Assembly: GCA_003260075.1 (NCBI GenBank)
Contig: QLIY01000073.1
Location: forward strand, 56,123 to 120,122
From: Phallusia mammillata
Taxonomy: Eukaryota > Chordata > Ascidiacea > Phlebobranchia > Ascidiidae
DNA length: 64,000 nt
Direction of reading: 5' to 3'
Shown: one piece after another, positions 1 through 13,500 of the stretch
Numbering within the stretch: position 1 is the stretch's first letter
Layout: each line of letters opens with the position of its first letter
The notes under the pieces: generated by a model
Databases searched by the model: none
Seen by the model: only the letters and a program-made list of their open reading frames with translations
Told to the model about the DNA's origin: nothing
Program-made: the position numbers and the translations under genes

Positions 1-261
1 GGACCGCTCCTCCTCCAAAAGGGACCCATATGATACAGTAATGGAAAGTCTGAGAACCCCAGCATTATGGGCTCCGTGAACACAGACTTTGCAGCATTTT
101 GAAGTACTTTAAACATTTTTTTAAAATGCCTCACTGAACATTGAAGTCACATTTTTTGAAACACCAAAACAAAACCGCTTCTTAGTCCTTTTTATGTAAC
201 AACTGGGTAATTTTGAAGTGTTCGATCCCCAAAGTTGATAAGTTTGGGCTATAGTTACAAC

Positions 262-358
262 CATGTTGGTGGGATTCAGCCGGTTCGCACCGGTTTAGAA
301 CCGTCTCACAAAATTTTATGAGATCAGCGAACCAGTTAGTATTACTGGTTACTGTCAA

Positions 359-399
<41 letters not shown>

Positions 400-430
400 G
401 GCTGGCAAAAAAAATTGAATCCCACCACTG
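262..430. mobile_element. hAT-type MITE, 169 bp, containing a 40-nt G-run
   Basis: The element is bounded by terminal inverted repeats: the left end reads CATGTTGGTGGGATTCA and the right end, reverse-complemented, reads CAGTGGTGGGATTCA. An exact 8-bp target-site duplication, GTTACAAC, lies at 254-261 and 431-438. CA...TG termini with an 8-bp duplication are typical of hAT elements. There is no room for a transposase, so it is non-autonomous. The interior holds accggtt palindromes and an uninterrupted G-run at 359-398. That run may be an assembly artefact rather than part of the element. Confidence 0.82.
359..398 (+). repeat. 40-nt poly-G tract
   Basis: Forty consecutive G inside the first MITE. 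No duplicated flank is visible. It is one of eleven G-runs of at least 10 nt in the window, none of which is matched by a C-run on this strand. Confidence 0.95.
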
Positions 431-3400
431 GTTACAACATAAAATGGAAACTGGGTAAGCAGATCACTTTAAGGCCGAAAACGAAGATGATCAAACATTC
501 GAGGTATACGTGATCACATCACCCAAACCGGTTTGAACCGGTTTAAACTCATTAACATCTCAGTTGCTTCGCAAGACTTCTTTCAAGTACTTAAGGTACG
601 TGATCGTGGTTTTGAAGTCAGTATGTTCAGCCAAAGACCCCGTTACAAATGTTGCGGCATGATAATTAAGTTTCATTGTCGATTCAATTGCATTCCCATG
701 GGACCACATTTCAAAGCGCTGAATCCATTACCGACTGTCAAACACTGACACAGCAACCCTTTGGTGAACCAGTTTAATCTAGTTAAACAGGCGCTCACCT
801 GGTAATGACTCCCAAAAACCGTAGTGCTTAGTCTTGCCTGTGTATAATATTTAGCAGAAAAACATTGCGTCACACAATGTTTTTGAAAATTTGTTTGTGG
901 ACATCATGAAGAGTTTTTACAAGAGAGCAACCATTACAACATGATACGTTTTTTATCAGTTCAAGCCATTGACCTGTTCTTGCTGTTGCTTTTGTTGGTC
1001 ATTTATTTAATAGTTTTTACTAAGTTGGTATAACGAATCTCACATAATCCAAACGCACATTAATGAACGTTTTTTTTTCAATGACCTTTACTCACAGTAT
1101 ACTTGCGCGGATGCCCATTACTCCAATTAACTCTCAGGGCCACGAAAACATCTGGAGTCTTTTATATCACGTGGTTCCGCTTGGAATGCCCGGCATCTCA
1201 TATTAAATGCCCGGTTTTATAAATTCCCATGCGACTTCGCGGGAATTGTTGGTGCAACTTCGGGGCTCCTAACTCTTTTTCTCTTATCAGCGACTTCTGT
1301 CATCGCTCTTAGCGAGATTTAAAGTTCTGTCATCGGCAAACGGAAATTATCGTAAGACGTTTTTGTCCACAACATAACAGCTTTAATGCTATACAAAAGT
1401 GCTTGTCAACCTTTTTTGAAATACACACTTATAACGTTACCCTAAAATTTCCACACCCACTCAAAAAATTATTTACCCTTTTATCCACTGAATCTGTGGT
1501 CCTAAGATAAGGATGGACTCAATGTAAATCCATAGTCATTTATTTTACGGCAAACAACTTAGTGGAAGCTGTAACTTGTAATTCACTTAACTTGTGATAC
1601 ATGTTGTAAACTACTATGTATTGTACACTGCAGTCAGTCTGGACTACAATATAAAGCTGCCGATTGCGATGGCCCTAGTATAAAAGTTTAGATTACATAT
1701 CTGAAAAAAGGGCTGTACAAAAATTCTTTCAGATTTTCTGTTTAGTTTCTAGCGTTTTATTTTGTGTAAAATATATTTACATTGACAATACTATTATGTT
1801 TTGATTGATATTTACATCTTTGATGGTCGACGTCACAAAACCTTTAAGTCAATAAGTTCACGTGACTCACCATAAACATATGACGTTGTTTGCACCTTTT
1901 ATCGTGTTGGTAGGTGACGTACAAGTTATTATTGTCTACTCAACTTTCCACAACCAATGGTGTCCATAAGAAAAGCGTCAATCTAAGTCATTATAAATAC
2001 AATTTATGTCTTTAAAAGCAGTGCAGGCAACTCAAAACCTTTATTTACTTTTTTACTTGCTTTAAAGTGCACCAATCTTTAAAGAACTTTTAGTTTTTCC
2101 TTATGTTGGGGTTCGTAAATGACAACAAGATATCAATATAAGTATGAAGGGAACACTTTTTTTAGTAAACAAAGCTAAGTAACTGTTTTAAATATTAAAA
2201 CTGGGTAATTTCGAGTCTTTTAAATATTAAATAAACCAGTAAAGTGTTATAAAAAAGTGAATTAGTAAACGTGATGAGTGATTTAAAACGATTTATTACA
2301 CTCAAAAACATCATGATTGTATATGTAGGTCTTCACAACATTCGTATGCCAACAAATTCTCTTGCAATTGTATTTTTATACCGACGTTTTGACGTCCTAT
2401 GCAAGGGTAAATAACACTGAATGCGCGGAATACAGTGCACGATAAACAAAAGAGAAAATACTTAAACGCCAGCGCGTCACAACGCAACTTATAATTTACG
2501 AACAATTTATATACTAACCTTTTCGCATTATAGTCCCACCAAGCGGACTCAATTACAGGTGCGTTCCTTTTTTCACTTTTCCACGGGGATTCGCGATAAG
2601 ATGCTGGTGCCACGCGCCTGGTTCCACCACCTGTTTGCTGATGCACTTCTGTGGCAGCTGAATTTAAATACTCAGACGCACCGGCATTTAATAAATTTAA
2701 ACCACCATCGAGCGAATAGAGAAGAGGCGTTTCTTAACCCGGTGTCGATGGTGCAATGGTCCAATGGGAGTTGATAGTCTTATCACGTGACAGTATATCT
2801 CCAAGTCTTTGTAGAGTTTGCGTATGAGAATTTTTTTATGATACATTTCATTGCGTCTAACGCTGCATCATACCGAAAGTTGTACAAACTAAAAGAGCAG
2901 AATGCACACAGTTATTTAGGCTAATAAGCTTGCCAAACCTATCCTAATAGGGAAAAGGACAGATATAGCAATTGTTTTAATCAACCGTGTATTTTTCAAA
3001 GATAACTTGCAAAATCCTTCTGAAATAATTTCAATCTTAACTGTTTTTGTTTGATGCTGTTTTACTATTTTCTAAAGAAACTAAGCGTTACCAATTTTTG
3101 TTTCTGTGTCCTTATGCACCTTTTTACCATTTAAAACACATTCCCTTATTTCAACACTACGTGGTAGCCTAAAATATCGTTACCGTGCACTTTTTTGCCT
3201 ACCGGGATTAATTTCAGCTATTTAATGCCGTTAGGTGGCAGTAACAGACAACAAAGCATAAAAAAAAGCCTATAGGGTTGTCAGGGGGTCCGAGGTTGCA
3301 TTTGCAAGTTGTACAAAGAGATTTCGAATACTACACTACAACTGCAACCTCTTAATCTTAAAACAAAACATATTTCTGACTTTTTATCTTTCTTATGTTA

Positions 3401-4014
3401 CACCCATTTTTATTTGAAGAAATGTAAAACCTATGGTTTCTCCAAGGAGTTTTAGATACAATTGTTTGGTATTGACATTTCACAGCCACACAACTTACGA
3501 GATAAAGAAAATCACTTATCTAAAAACAAATAGGAAACATTTTTGCCATTTCCTGTAGATGCATATCGAATTTTTTTATTCACACAATATGAATCTTATT
3601 TGTGTTGACGTGTCGACGAAGAATGTACACAAAAGCATCTTGGGGCTAAATCACTGGCGTAAGTTTAGCCACAACCCCCACACTAATATACGACTGATGT
3701 AAGCCAAAATACAAAAAAACAAAACAACAACAACTAATTCAAATAATTCTGATCAGTTGGAGGTTGAAGGTTGAAGGTTGGGTTTTCTGCATTAAATTCT
3801 TCCAGGTCCGTTGCAGCCACAACAGCATTTTTCTGTATAAGAAAACCAAGCATAATATTACGTGGATACCGTAAACAAGGAAAACCAATAAAGTAAGACT
3901 TCAAAACATCATCGTGCAAAGGGCTTTTTAAAACACGACTTTGGAATTGTATGTGAATACGTAACAACGATATTTTTCTCAGTTGTCGATTTTATAAAAT
4001 AAAAGTAAGCTGAC
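431..4014. other. AT-rich non-coding stretch
   Basis: Only short open frames without recognisable domains or splice-consistent neighbours. A 32-codon open block near 3740-3830 on the minus strand follows a good acceptor and ends in a stop. It does not match what should follow the SLC7-like segment upstream of it. One short inverted repeat lies at 3292-3351. Confidence 0.5.
3292..3351. repeat. Short inverted repeat GAGGTTGCA / TGCAACCTC
   Basis: GAGGTTGCA at 3292-3300 is inverted at 3343-3351. With one bulge the pairing extends into AGTTGT / ACAACT, leaving a loop of about 20 nt. The arms resemble those of another inverted repeat at 7465-7527. It could be a small foldback element or an unannotated structured RNA; function unknown. 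Confidence 0.5.
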
Positions 4015-4834
4015 CTGAAAAGTGAGCGATGTTCACCATCATGTATATTGCAATCACTGGAAGAATTGAAAATACTGCCAACTTTGTCATGTTCACTTTT
4101 ACGTCTCGTATCTTCTCAACGAGCTGATTGAGGATCGGCCATCCCACATAGGGAAGCATGCCATGGTAAAACGCCCACGCCACGACCGATACAGTGATCT
4201 TGGATATCTGATCTGTAGAAAAAACAGATTGAAAATTGTTTAATCGCACTTCACTGCCTGCAGAAAAACGAGTCAAGCCCCCGATAATGATAACAAGCAA
4301 ATTGTAAAACCTGATAACTGCAAACATTATTTCCAGTGCTAAATAGCTTTTTACACTTTTGTAATTGACGTAAACTAACGAGTAAGCAAGAAAACATGAG
4401 AAGAGATTGCAGCTTCGGGATGGTGACACCCTTCTCTTATCATTATTATGTACACATACCTTCCAAACACCAACAAAACTGACACCTTGACCAGGTTGTT
4501 ATGAAAAGTTTGTCCACGCGTAGAGGACCCAAGCGGCGCACCGCAGGCCAGCTTAAAGGTATTGTAATCGACCCATGATGCTCCCAATGTAATACCCACA
4601 TCACAGTAGCAAGAAGGCGGCATTAAAGCCACGATACCACATGATTGGACTTAAACCTACGTTCCCAAGCATGTTTCTTAGTAGTCCAACTGTAAACATA
4701 AAAATACCAGTTTCCATCATGGATCCAGTACAGTTATTGCAACGCCGGCAATGAAACCGATCCGCTTTTTTCATTTCAAACTCTTCTTGCGGTTGTCCAA
4801 ACGCAACTTTCAGTTTCCTATTGTCGCTAAATTC
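4015..4834 (-). pseudogene. SLC7-family amino-acid transporter fragment (frameshifted)
   Basis: The minus strand encodes the first half of an APC-superfamily transporter of the SLC7 light-chain type (LAT / b0,+AT). Pieces in order are: EEFEMKK, then RIGFIAGVAITV (TM1), TGSMMETGIFMF (the unwound TM1 motif, normally G-S-G-I-F), VGLSPIMW (TM2), a TM3 stretch, VKVSVLLVFG (TM5), LLVIIIGGLTRF, and AFYHGMLPYVGWPILN (family: AF..G.FAYGGWN.LN), ending MVNIAHFS. The pieces lie in different frames within an intron-less block (4460-4834). Joining that block to the next exon (4015-4317) over good GT-AG sites also breaks the frame. The GSGIF substrate motif is altered to METGIF. TM7-TM12 were not found downstream. 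Family members are about 500 residues. I read it as a decayed or partial copy; sequencing errors or an unusual exon structure remain possible. Confidence 0.62.
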
Positions 4835-7464
4835 CTAAAAACACACGGTCTTGCCTATAACTAAACCTTCAGCGAGCCAAAATTTTAACTTTTTGTACAA
4901 ATTTTTCATTGCTTGTGCTGTAGGCTACTGTTGAATGTTGATGCGGTAAATCTAACCTCGTAGCTTTAATCCCAACATTAATGTTAAATATCGCTTATGC
5001 CCAGCAGCTATATGTAGGATGTTTCCTCCTGAAGCAGTGTAGGCAAACAACAATTGGCGATCGTTGCAAACAACCCACAGCTTACTTGGGGTCTGTTGCT
5101 GCCCTGTGTGCACTGTAGCTTCTTCAGCCATTGAAAAGTTAATCGAAGTATGTTAGTGATATCTAAAAAACCACTGGTGGCCAACTGCTGAGCAATCGTT
5201 TTCTGTTTTGGCATAAAAACGATTCTCAATTGCATTGGACCATTGCGTGCAGGCAAAACAAGCCCAAGACTTCGTTATCCTTATGAAATCTACATACAGA
5301 GACGTACAGAAAAGGCAACGTTAAAGATGCAGTTCATATACTTATTTCACAAGAGGTCATAGTGTATGTATGCGAATACTAATTAGGCCAAAGTTGCTCG
5401 TTTAATTTAAATGTCGAAATATTTTACTTGCATAAAAACAATTTTATTTGTCTCTTTGCGTAAAGTTGCGTTTCGGTCATTGGACAAAGGAGCGTTAATT
5501 GTTTTTGTGGCAAATAAAACGAAAATCAAATAAGCTTTGGACCTTTATTAAGTAAATTGACATAATTGGACTAAATTTGTTTGTTGGATTAATGTAACTG
5601 CTCACCTATGTTAAAATAGCAGTGGAGGGATGTTCCGTGGTCAACATAGATGGTAAATGGTAAGCGTAAAAATGAAAGCTAAAAGTCTAAAAACATGATA
5701 AAGCTTCTTAGCTTCCTTTGTCTTCTAAAAACATTTTGGTAAAATGTTGTGAAATGTGAAGTACACTGATCACAAAAAGGAACTTTATGTTGCAGGTATT
5801 TTACAAGTGCATGCATGTTTTAAGGAAAACTGTTGCTATCAAGCAATACAATATTATTTTATGTTAACAAGCATATTTTTATATTATTCTTTGAACAACA
5901 AACAGAAGGTATATTATTGTTAAATGGCACAAGACATTTAATTCTAGCAGTAAAAGTTATGTGTGGTCTGTGGATGCCTTTAAACATTTGCAATGTGTAT
6001 CACCAATTATACCTCCTCAGTAAAATTATTGTTTTGAGAGTTTTTTTGTAGACTGTTATAGTGGTTTAACAAAGCTAATTAATATCACTTATAATGGTGA
6101 AGCTAATAGACTTACATGTACTAATCTGATCACAAATCATCATTGCCTGCATGTTTTAGTTGCAATCTTAGTGATATCTTGCATCGTGAAAATCTGATTT
6201 TCAAGTTATGATTTTCGGTGGATTGTTTTATGTATTGTAAATCTTTGGTTGTATGATATGCTTTAGTCATGACCACTTTGGTTTACATACATTTCTGGTT
6301 ACTTGCAATTTCAATATGCTAGTCTTTTCCATGTAATTAACTTAACGATGCAAGTAATCAGATTGTTTAACGATGATGGTCTACAGTTTTGGATATAACA
6401 TGTGGTAAAATGGCATTTGTAACTGAATTTATATCAAGCAAAAACACTTAAACACAATAAATGCAAAGTTAGTGCTGGATTGTAGAGGTTTTTGCTGTTT
6501 TCGATTGTACTAACGTAATGGTCTTCTAGCAGATAATATATATAATATAAAACAGGTAAAAACTTAATGGTTTTGAGACAATAAAAATAGGTACAATCAA
6601 GCAAGCTTAAGTGCTAAACAGATTTTGTCACAGATTTTTATCAGTTGCTTGGTCATAGTGTTTCTGTGTTATATTTTAATTCCATTTGAGATGCATTAGG
6701 TAACAATGCTTGACATATTGTGCTAAAGTTGCTTGTTGCTGGCGAACACAATTCGTTGTTACCATGGTTTCAATTTAAGGTAAACTAATATTATTTGTGT
6801 AAAGAGTTTTAATTTAAGTTCACTTGGTTTGAACTTTACTGACTTTTCCAGTGTTACTATTCAGAACAATTTTGTTTGCATAAAAATATTAATGGTTAGT
6901 ACCTGAAGAAAATTCAGTGTGAAAAACCACTAAATCTGTCCCTGTGTTTTATTTGTTTGTCAACATAAATGCATTTCACTTTTATAAGCATCATCAGTGT
7001 CTAAAAACAAAATAAAAAGATTAGTGCCTGGTTATTTTTGTCAAAATTAAATCAACCGGTTTTTAACTAGGGGATGATATGTGTGGATAAGTGTACGAGT
7101 GTGGGCACATATTGTTAGTAAATAGACTTGTCTTGTATTCCAGCAAAAGTGAAACTAACAATAATTGTGTTTTGATTTGAGGGGTCTTCCTTATTCAATA
7201 GTTTGATTTTCAGAGGCAAACAGTCCTTTTGAACAGTCTTGTTGTCTTTTTTCACTAACATGAAATTCAATATTCTCTGGTCAAAGGTCTATCGATTGAC
7301 CATGCCTAATTGTTGTGATAGTCTATTTGCTGAGCTACGCTGGTATTATGTTCTGTTACTTTCAAGTAAACAAGCGACAACGAAGTAAAAAGAGGTCTTT
7401 GTGTGGCCACCATCGTAACATGTGAACAAAACCATTAGCCTCAGTGTTTTTCGTGGCTCTGCGT

Positions 7465-7527
7465 CTCAGGTTGCAGTTACCTCATCTATGGAAAGTGGCC
7501 CAACACAAAATCAGTTTGCAACCTGAG
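7465..7527. repeat. Short inverted repeat, 11-bp perfect arms
   Basis: CTCAGGTTGCA at 7465-7475 is perfectly inverted as TGCAACCTGAG at 7517-7527, with a loop of 41 nt. The arm core AGGTTGCA is shared with the foldback at 3292-3351, so the two may belong to one family of small foldback elements. Confidence 0.6.
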
Positions 7528-10500
7528 CCGATGCTCCTTAGGTGCAGGTCAGTTCAGTGTTTCGCAGAATAAAAAGCTGCTTGGAGCGCTCAGACATTGT
7601 GTTGTTCGGTAAAATCGGCAACGCCCTGACGTGGGCCAGGTTTTCTTTACACGAAACCAAGCGTACAAGAGCCTGAATGGCCTTCGTGTAATTGGTAAGA
7701 ATGTAAACAGTAGCTTTACAATGACAACGACTCTAGTCCATTGTGTGGTTCGGCGTCTTTCTCCCGTTGTGCGAAAACCTGCTTTCCCAAGCCCTGTTGT
7801 TCGTCTTCTGGCAGCTTTTAGTCGATTGGCATGAAATATTTAAGGCAATGAAAGGTGTTGATAAACATAACGCAACCTTGTAAGCGTTGTAACTACATTT
7901 TAAAATGGGTTTTAGGCCCGATTGGCTCAAAGGAGTTTTACTACTTGACCCAGTTTTTGAGTAAACGCTTTGGTATAGATTAGTTTTCACCTGAGAAAGA
8001 ATTAGTAATATATTACATGCAGACGTACAATGAAAATGACCCATAACTCTATTGCAGCTTAATGCGCTTAAAAAAGGCGCCTGTAGAAAAAAAAACGTTT
8101 GCAAGTTAAGAAAATCAGAGTGATTTCACATTTAGAAGAAGACGTTTAGACAAACCTCGTGAAAATGAAATCGTTACTTCAGTTTTAGCACTGGCGTTTG
8201 ATAGACTGCATGAAACCCACCTTGTGTTCTATTTGCTAAAGGTTTTAGTGTATCCGCAATCGTAGTGGGCAATCAGGCCACCTCCCACGCGGCTAATATC
8301 ATTCTTTCCCACGATGTAAATTGTCACAGTATCTTGTCGTATTCTCGGCTTGTCTGAATGGAGTGAACGTCATCGTTTGCGCAGGGGATGATTGCTGTTG
8401 ATTCAGGGGCACTTTCGAAAAGCAATCCGTCCGATTGAGCATGTGTATTTGTGCAACTGTCGGATGCTAGGGCTTGAGTGATTTGTAAGCATTTAAATAG
8501 CACGTTTTGCTTAAAGAAAAGCATCGGACGTGTGATGTAGATATTCGATCGATGTGAAGTAGATGAAACACAAGGTTTAGCTCCGCAAATATGTAAATAA
8601 AATCTTATTGTTATCTTTATACTAAAGGGTACTGTTGCATCAGTTCGCAATTGTCGTCTGCCCTAAGCTATTTAGTACGAATCTTATGTTCGACTTTTGT
8701 GCAAATTAATAACTCAATCGCCCCATGTCAGATTAACAGCTAGCACCCAATTATTTGTTTCTGCCTAGAGCGGCTTTGTTTGTATGCCGTTTTGCTTAAG
8801 GGAAAGTAGTCTGAATTTTCTAATTTTATCCCTGCTGAATAGCTATCTTGTGCGTTGGTAACAGCCCAGTATAGAAATGATTAACACAGGGCCCCCAAAT
8901 TAGTAAAATTTAAATTTTCATTGCCAGAGCGTAAAATCCCCAACACTTCAAACCACCATAGCAACATGACAAATACCTTTATGATTCATGCTTCGGTAAC
9001 TGTTCAAAGCTCTTCATGGCCAAGTGGCTCTTCCCAGGGCCTATGTAACATCTCTACGCACCTGTATTATCAATTAAAAGCCTACCATAGCATTTCAACC
9101 AACCTCCCTTTTCTTTACATACACACTAGTGACACGCATCTATTAGCACGTTTACAAATCAACGGAAGTTCGCTTAGCATCACTGGTTATCCCTTTGTAG
9201 TTGCACCGCTGAGTTTGCTCTTGCGGATAAATACAAGCTAATAATCAGCTTGTCTTTGCCCCCAACGGTTACCCCGATTTTAACGACGCGATTCGAACTA
9301 TGACACTGCGCACCTGGCATTTCGGTCATGCGGCTCAACAGCAGATAAGTTGCTAATAAATTCGTTTCTCCTGGCAACTTTAAGGACCCTTTTCCGTCGT
9401 TCATGCGATTTAACGTGATTTTGTATCGAATGCCGTTGTCCAATGCTTAATAAAATAAGGCTGATCGAACTCGGTAGCGTACATGTTTGGTCACAGTTAT
9501 AACTACTGTAGGTACATCTTTTAGGAAAACAAACGCATTTTTGGCCCAAAAAGTCCGTCGTGTGCACACCTTGCTTCAAGCGTGTGAAGGTATAACCAGC
9601 GCCATAGTTCTTCAGATATATGAGTTTGTCAACGTTGCGAAATAGCACTCGACCAGGTATTATTATTTGTTGCCTCATTTGACCACTCCAGAGACTCGAA
9701 CTATATGTCATATTATTTGTCCACAAGAGATACATACAGCTTGCGGATGCTTCCGTCAAAATCCCCGCTTCTTCTTCAGTGACATCTGCTCCATCTCAAA
9801 CCATCTGCGTTCTTTGTTTGTTATGGCAATGAGACTGGTAGATTGGAATGTCGTTGAAGGGTCCTTTACTAGTCAACGACTCGCTCCTCCAGTCGAAAGT
9901 TGGGCTATTAGAATCATGGACTCTTGTGGCAGAGAGAAAAGGAGTACGGCTAAGATTTTTTATTGCTGTACGTGTTTTACTTCAATAGTTTCAGCTTTTC
10001 AGAGAAGACAGCTGCTCAAATTAGGAGCAGTTGTTCTCGGGATTATTAGGTTTTGCCCCACTGCAATTGCAAACAAGAACGCTCTTGTAAAGCATTTTAA
10101 AGACATACTAGCATTACATTTGATTTAAGACACAATGAAAAATTTACTGAACTTTTTTGTGTACAATCTTTTTAATTTGTCCCACATTAAACGTACAGCT
10201 TAAAACTAAAAAGCTAAAACTTTTAGCTTTTAAACTATATTTAGCCGATGGTTCATAATTAGGGCTATTGCGTCTTGTCGGTTTCCATTAAACTACAGGA
10301 AAAGATGCAGACGTAAAAAATGCTGATTTGTTCTCTAATTCGAAGACGATTTTGCTTTAGAGCATAGGGGCTTAATTTGTAAACTGCGTACGTGAAATAG
10401 CGAACAGTATTTTAAAAAGGCTAATGCATTTGCTGCTTTGTCCTTGTTTCATGCCCTTGGCTTGCAAACCAACGATAAGCAAAACACGCCTCTTAGCTTT

Positions 10501-13500
10501 TCCACTGATAGGCAGCACGTTCCAATAAGTAGTCACAAGTGCCAAGGTAAAGTGCAGAGTGCCCACGCCGAGGACCAGCCAGCAGTGCTATCAACAAACA
10601 CCGAGCAAGTGCAATCGTTATGTCAAGCACCAGTCAATGATTGCAAGGTTGTCGTTACGTTGCTCGTTCAGCTCTGTGTAGGCGTTGGAGTCGTAATACA
10701 CTGGAAATAGGCTTGGGTTTAAGCCCAAAGCTTGTTTGGTTTAACTTATGCGAGTTGAGAAAATAGGTATGTTCACGTAAAAACGAAAGTGTATGTGTTT
10801 TTGTTTATATGGTTGTACAGTTGCTAACAATAGGTTACAAATGCAAATTCATAAAAGCTTGTTACTGTGGAGATACAAATACTCTAATCTTGCAAAGTGA
10901 AAATCTTTTCTGGCGTTTCCGTAATAGAATGTTTATTAGACAAATTGACATGGTTGCGTGGTGGCTTTGTTTAGTGTGCGATATGTAATTGCTCGAACTG
11001 ATTTTTTCTTCTGCACGTGAAGCTACATATTGCTTTTCAGCAAAAATGCATTTTTTTCCGAAAAGCATTATATTGCCTTCTAAATACGTTATTTTGTTGA
11101 TTTTTTGTTAAAGTGCACCCTTAGTGGCGTTCGTTATCTACACTATAAGGTTTTCCAAACTAGTTTAGTTACCTGCTCTTAGCTTGTATGCTACTGTTTC
11201 TTGAAATTAGCAATTAGCCACGGAGAATATTGTGTTTTTACCACAAACCCATATTTGTTAAAGAGTAGCGAAATCCGATTACCTTCCGATTTTTAGCGTT
11301 GGTTATCAGGGTTCGTCGCGTCGCTTCATAGCTCATTAATAGAACTCGGCTTCAGTTCCACAAAGGGGGCATATGGGGCCTCACCCAGCTTTTGGGGTTT
11401 ACCACGTCTGTCGTCAAGCCCAAACCCACCGAAAGGAACGTGAATAAAATACTACAGGATGTTGTAATGATTTCTCGCCCCATTTGCTTTCTCTTCCGTT
11501 TCGTCCATGTTTACCTTCTGAGTTGTTACCACACGGTGTAAATTTGTTTAGTACTTTCCTTTTTACCTACTGCAGGTCCGCGGCCCTTGGTTGCTTTGTA
11601 AGTATAGTTTTGAAACACCTTAAAATCGGAAGTTATTGCATATTAATTGCCGGTTTAGGGAAGTACTTGAATACGTTAACAACTACCTCAATGCAAAATG
11701 CTGTGTGTTGGTGATTTGTAAGACGCGCATCTTGGTACTTATTTCGACTTTTGGGGTCAACTTAAAAGATTCCCCGTGAAGTTTAGTTAAAATTGCAAGT
11801 TTGGTATTTATTTATAAATCATGATACCATTAACCTATTTAATTGACCTCAGTTATTTGAACAAATGAATCCAAGGCCGTCAATGGACAAATTATTCTGT
11901 GCTTGACGTGATTCGGATTCCCCATGGGGACGGTAGGAAAGTGGCGACGGATGTATAAAAGAATCCTAATCCAAACAGTGGAGATTTCCTGATGCGCTCG
12001 AGTTCTCTGTGAATTGATTACCAGTCGCTCTATCAACGCGACGAAAGCCTGCTTCTCGTCTTCATTCGGAAGTCGTACGTATGTACGTTTATGATGCGTG
12101 ACACTGTTCTGAGCGCAACTTAAGTGAGCCGTGAAGCTCTGGTCGTGCCTTGTCGTCGGTCTCCCACCGTGCTTGCTGAATAGACTTCGTCGCCACTTGG
12201 TCTGGCTGCTTGAATGGTTTACCTGTGCTCAAAGTGGGGTCATTTTCAAGTGGAAGGTTCAGTTCTGTGTAATTCGCTATTTCACATTGTAGTCATCAGT
12301 CAGACTGCTGGTGGTGGTTGTTTAGTAGATTATGGTGTCTGTAGGGAGTTCGTTGGCGTGTATTTGGTGTTGGTGGTTTGCTATCGTGTAAAGAGAATTT
12401 TATAGTCTGCTTGGTTTTTACCCACCACATGTGGGTATGTACAATACCGTAGTCGAAAGGACTGTCATTTACGTTCCAGAACGCTCTTTCGGATGCTAAA
12501 AGTTATCCTATTCTGAAATATATTTTAGGGTTCGAGCGTGAGGGTTTCTAACAAACGTTGGTAAAAAACAGCCCAGAGATTTGTATCATCAAGAACAACA
12601 AAGTTCCATTTAGACTTCAAATGATTGCAGTTCTTTTAAATCAGTGATAGTTTTTGTTGTGGCTGTTTTGCGATGCTAAGACATTTCTACTTTCTACTAT
12701 GTTTATGCAAGCGTGTTAAAATGGCTCCAAAGCTGTTGTTTTTTGACACGTATGATGATTTCTTATGTATATTAGGCTCAAACAACCCAACTGCCGAATT
12801 GATGCACGTGCCTACTTTTTGTGGCTATTTTGTCAGATATACGGAGTATTTTATATATAATCTACTATACCCACCCTGATCTAAATCACGTTACATAGAG
12901 TGATAGACCACATACCACAAGCCTTATGACAACAAAAACAGTTAAAGTGTCATTTGAAGTTGTGCCACCTGCGCATACAATGCTTCATGCAGTGAATTTG
13001 GCTTTATGTCTTTAGCCCTTTCGAGTAGGCAATCGTGTGCAAACGCTTCACAAACAGTAGCTAGATTTCTTTATCACAACATTCGTCCCTCCACGGTGAC
13101 TGGGCCCATTGTACACACTTGAATCTTAGCCTCCCGTGGTGTTACGGGGTGAACACAACCCATTGAGGTCGTGAAGTTTAGATAGCGTCCAAACTTGCCT
13201 GCTTATGACCACTCGAAAACTGGCTCATGCTTTTGGAGTGCTCCTCAATATTTCGCCTTGTTGACACAGCATTTGGGCAGGATTAAAAATCAACTACGAG
13301 AGGCATTGTCGTAAATAAGGTGTCCAGAATTTTACGTGCTGGACGATGTTTGCTGCTGCTTACAGCGGACGAAATTTTTTGTATGTGTAAGCTTGGTTAC
13401 CCAGGACTATTGTGTTTCTTTTTATGGGTTTGGACCTAACTTGGTTTACATTATTGTTGCTATCCTTGTGCTTGTGTTTTCTCGTCAATGAATTTTGTAA

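Noticed and set aside
9298-9759. 153-codon open frame on minus, overlapping another of similar length on plus
   Set aside because: Both strands are open, with no domain, no plausible splice partners and unremarkable composition.
11995-12045. tRNA-like 5' half on the minus strand (gatagagcgactgg)
   Set aside because: Only a D-arm-like stretch; the rest does not form a cloverleaf.
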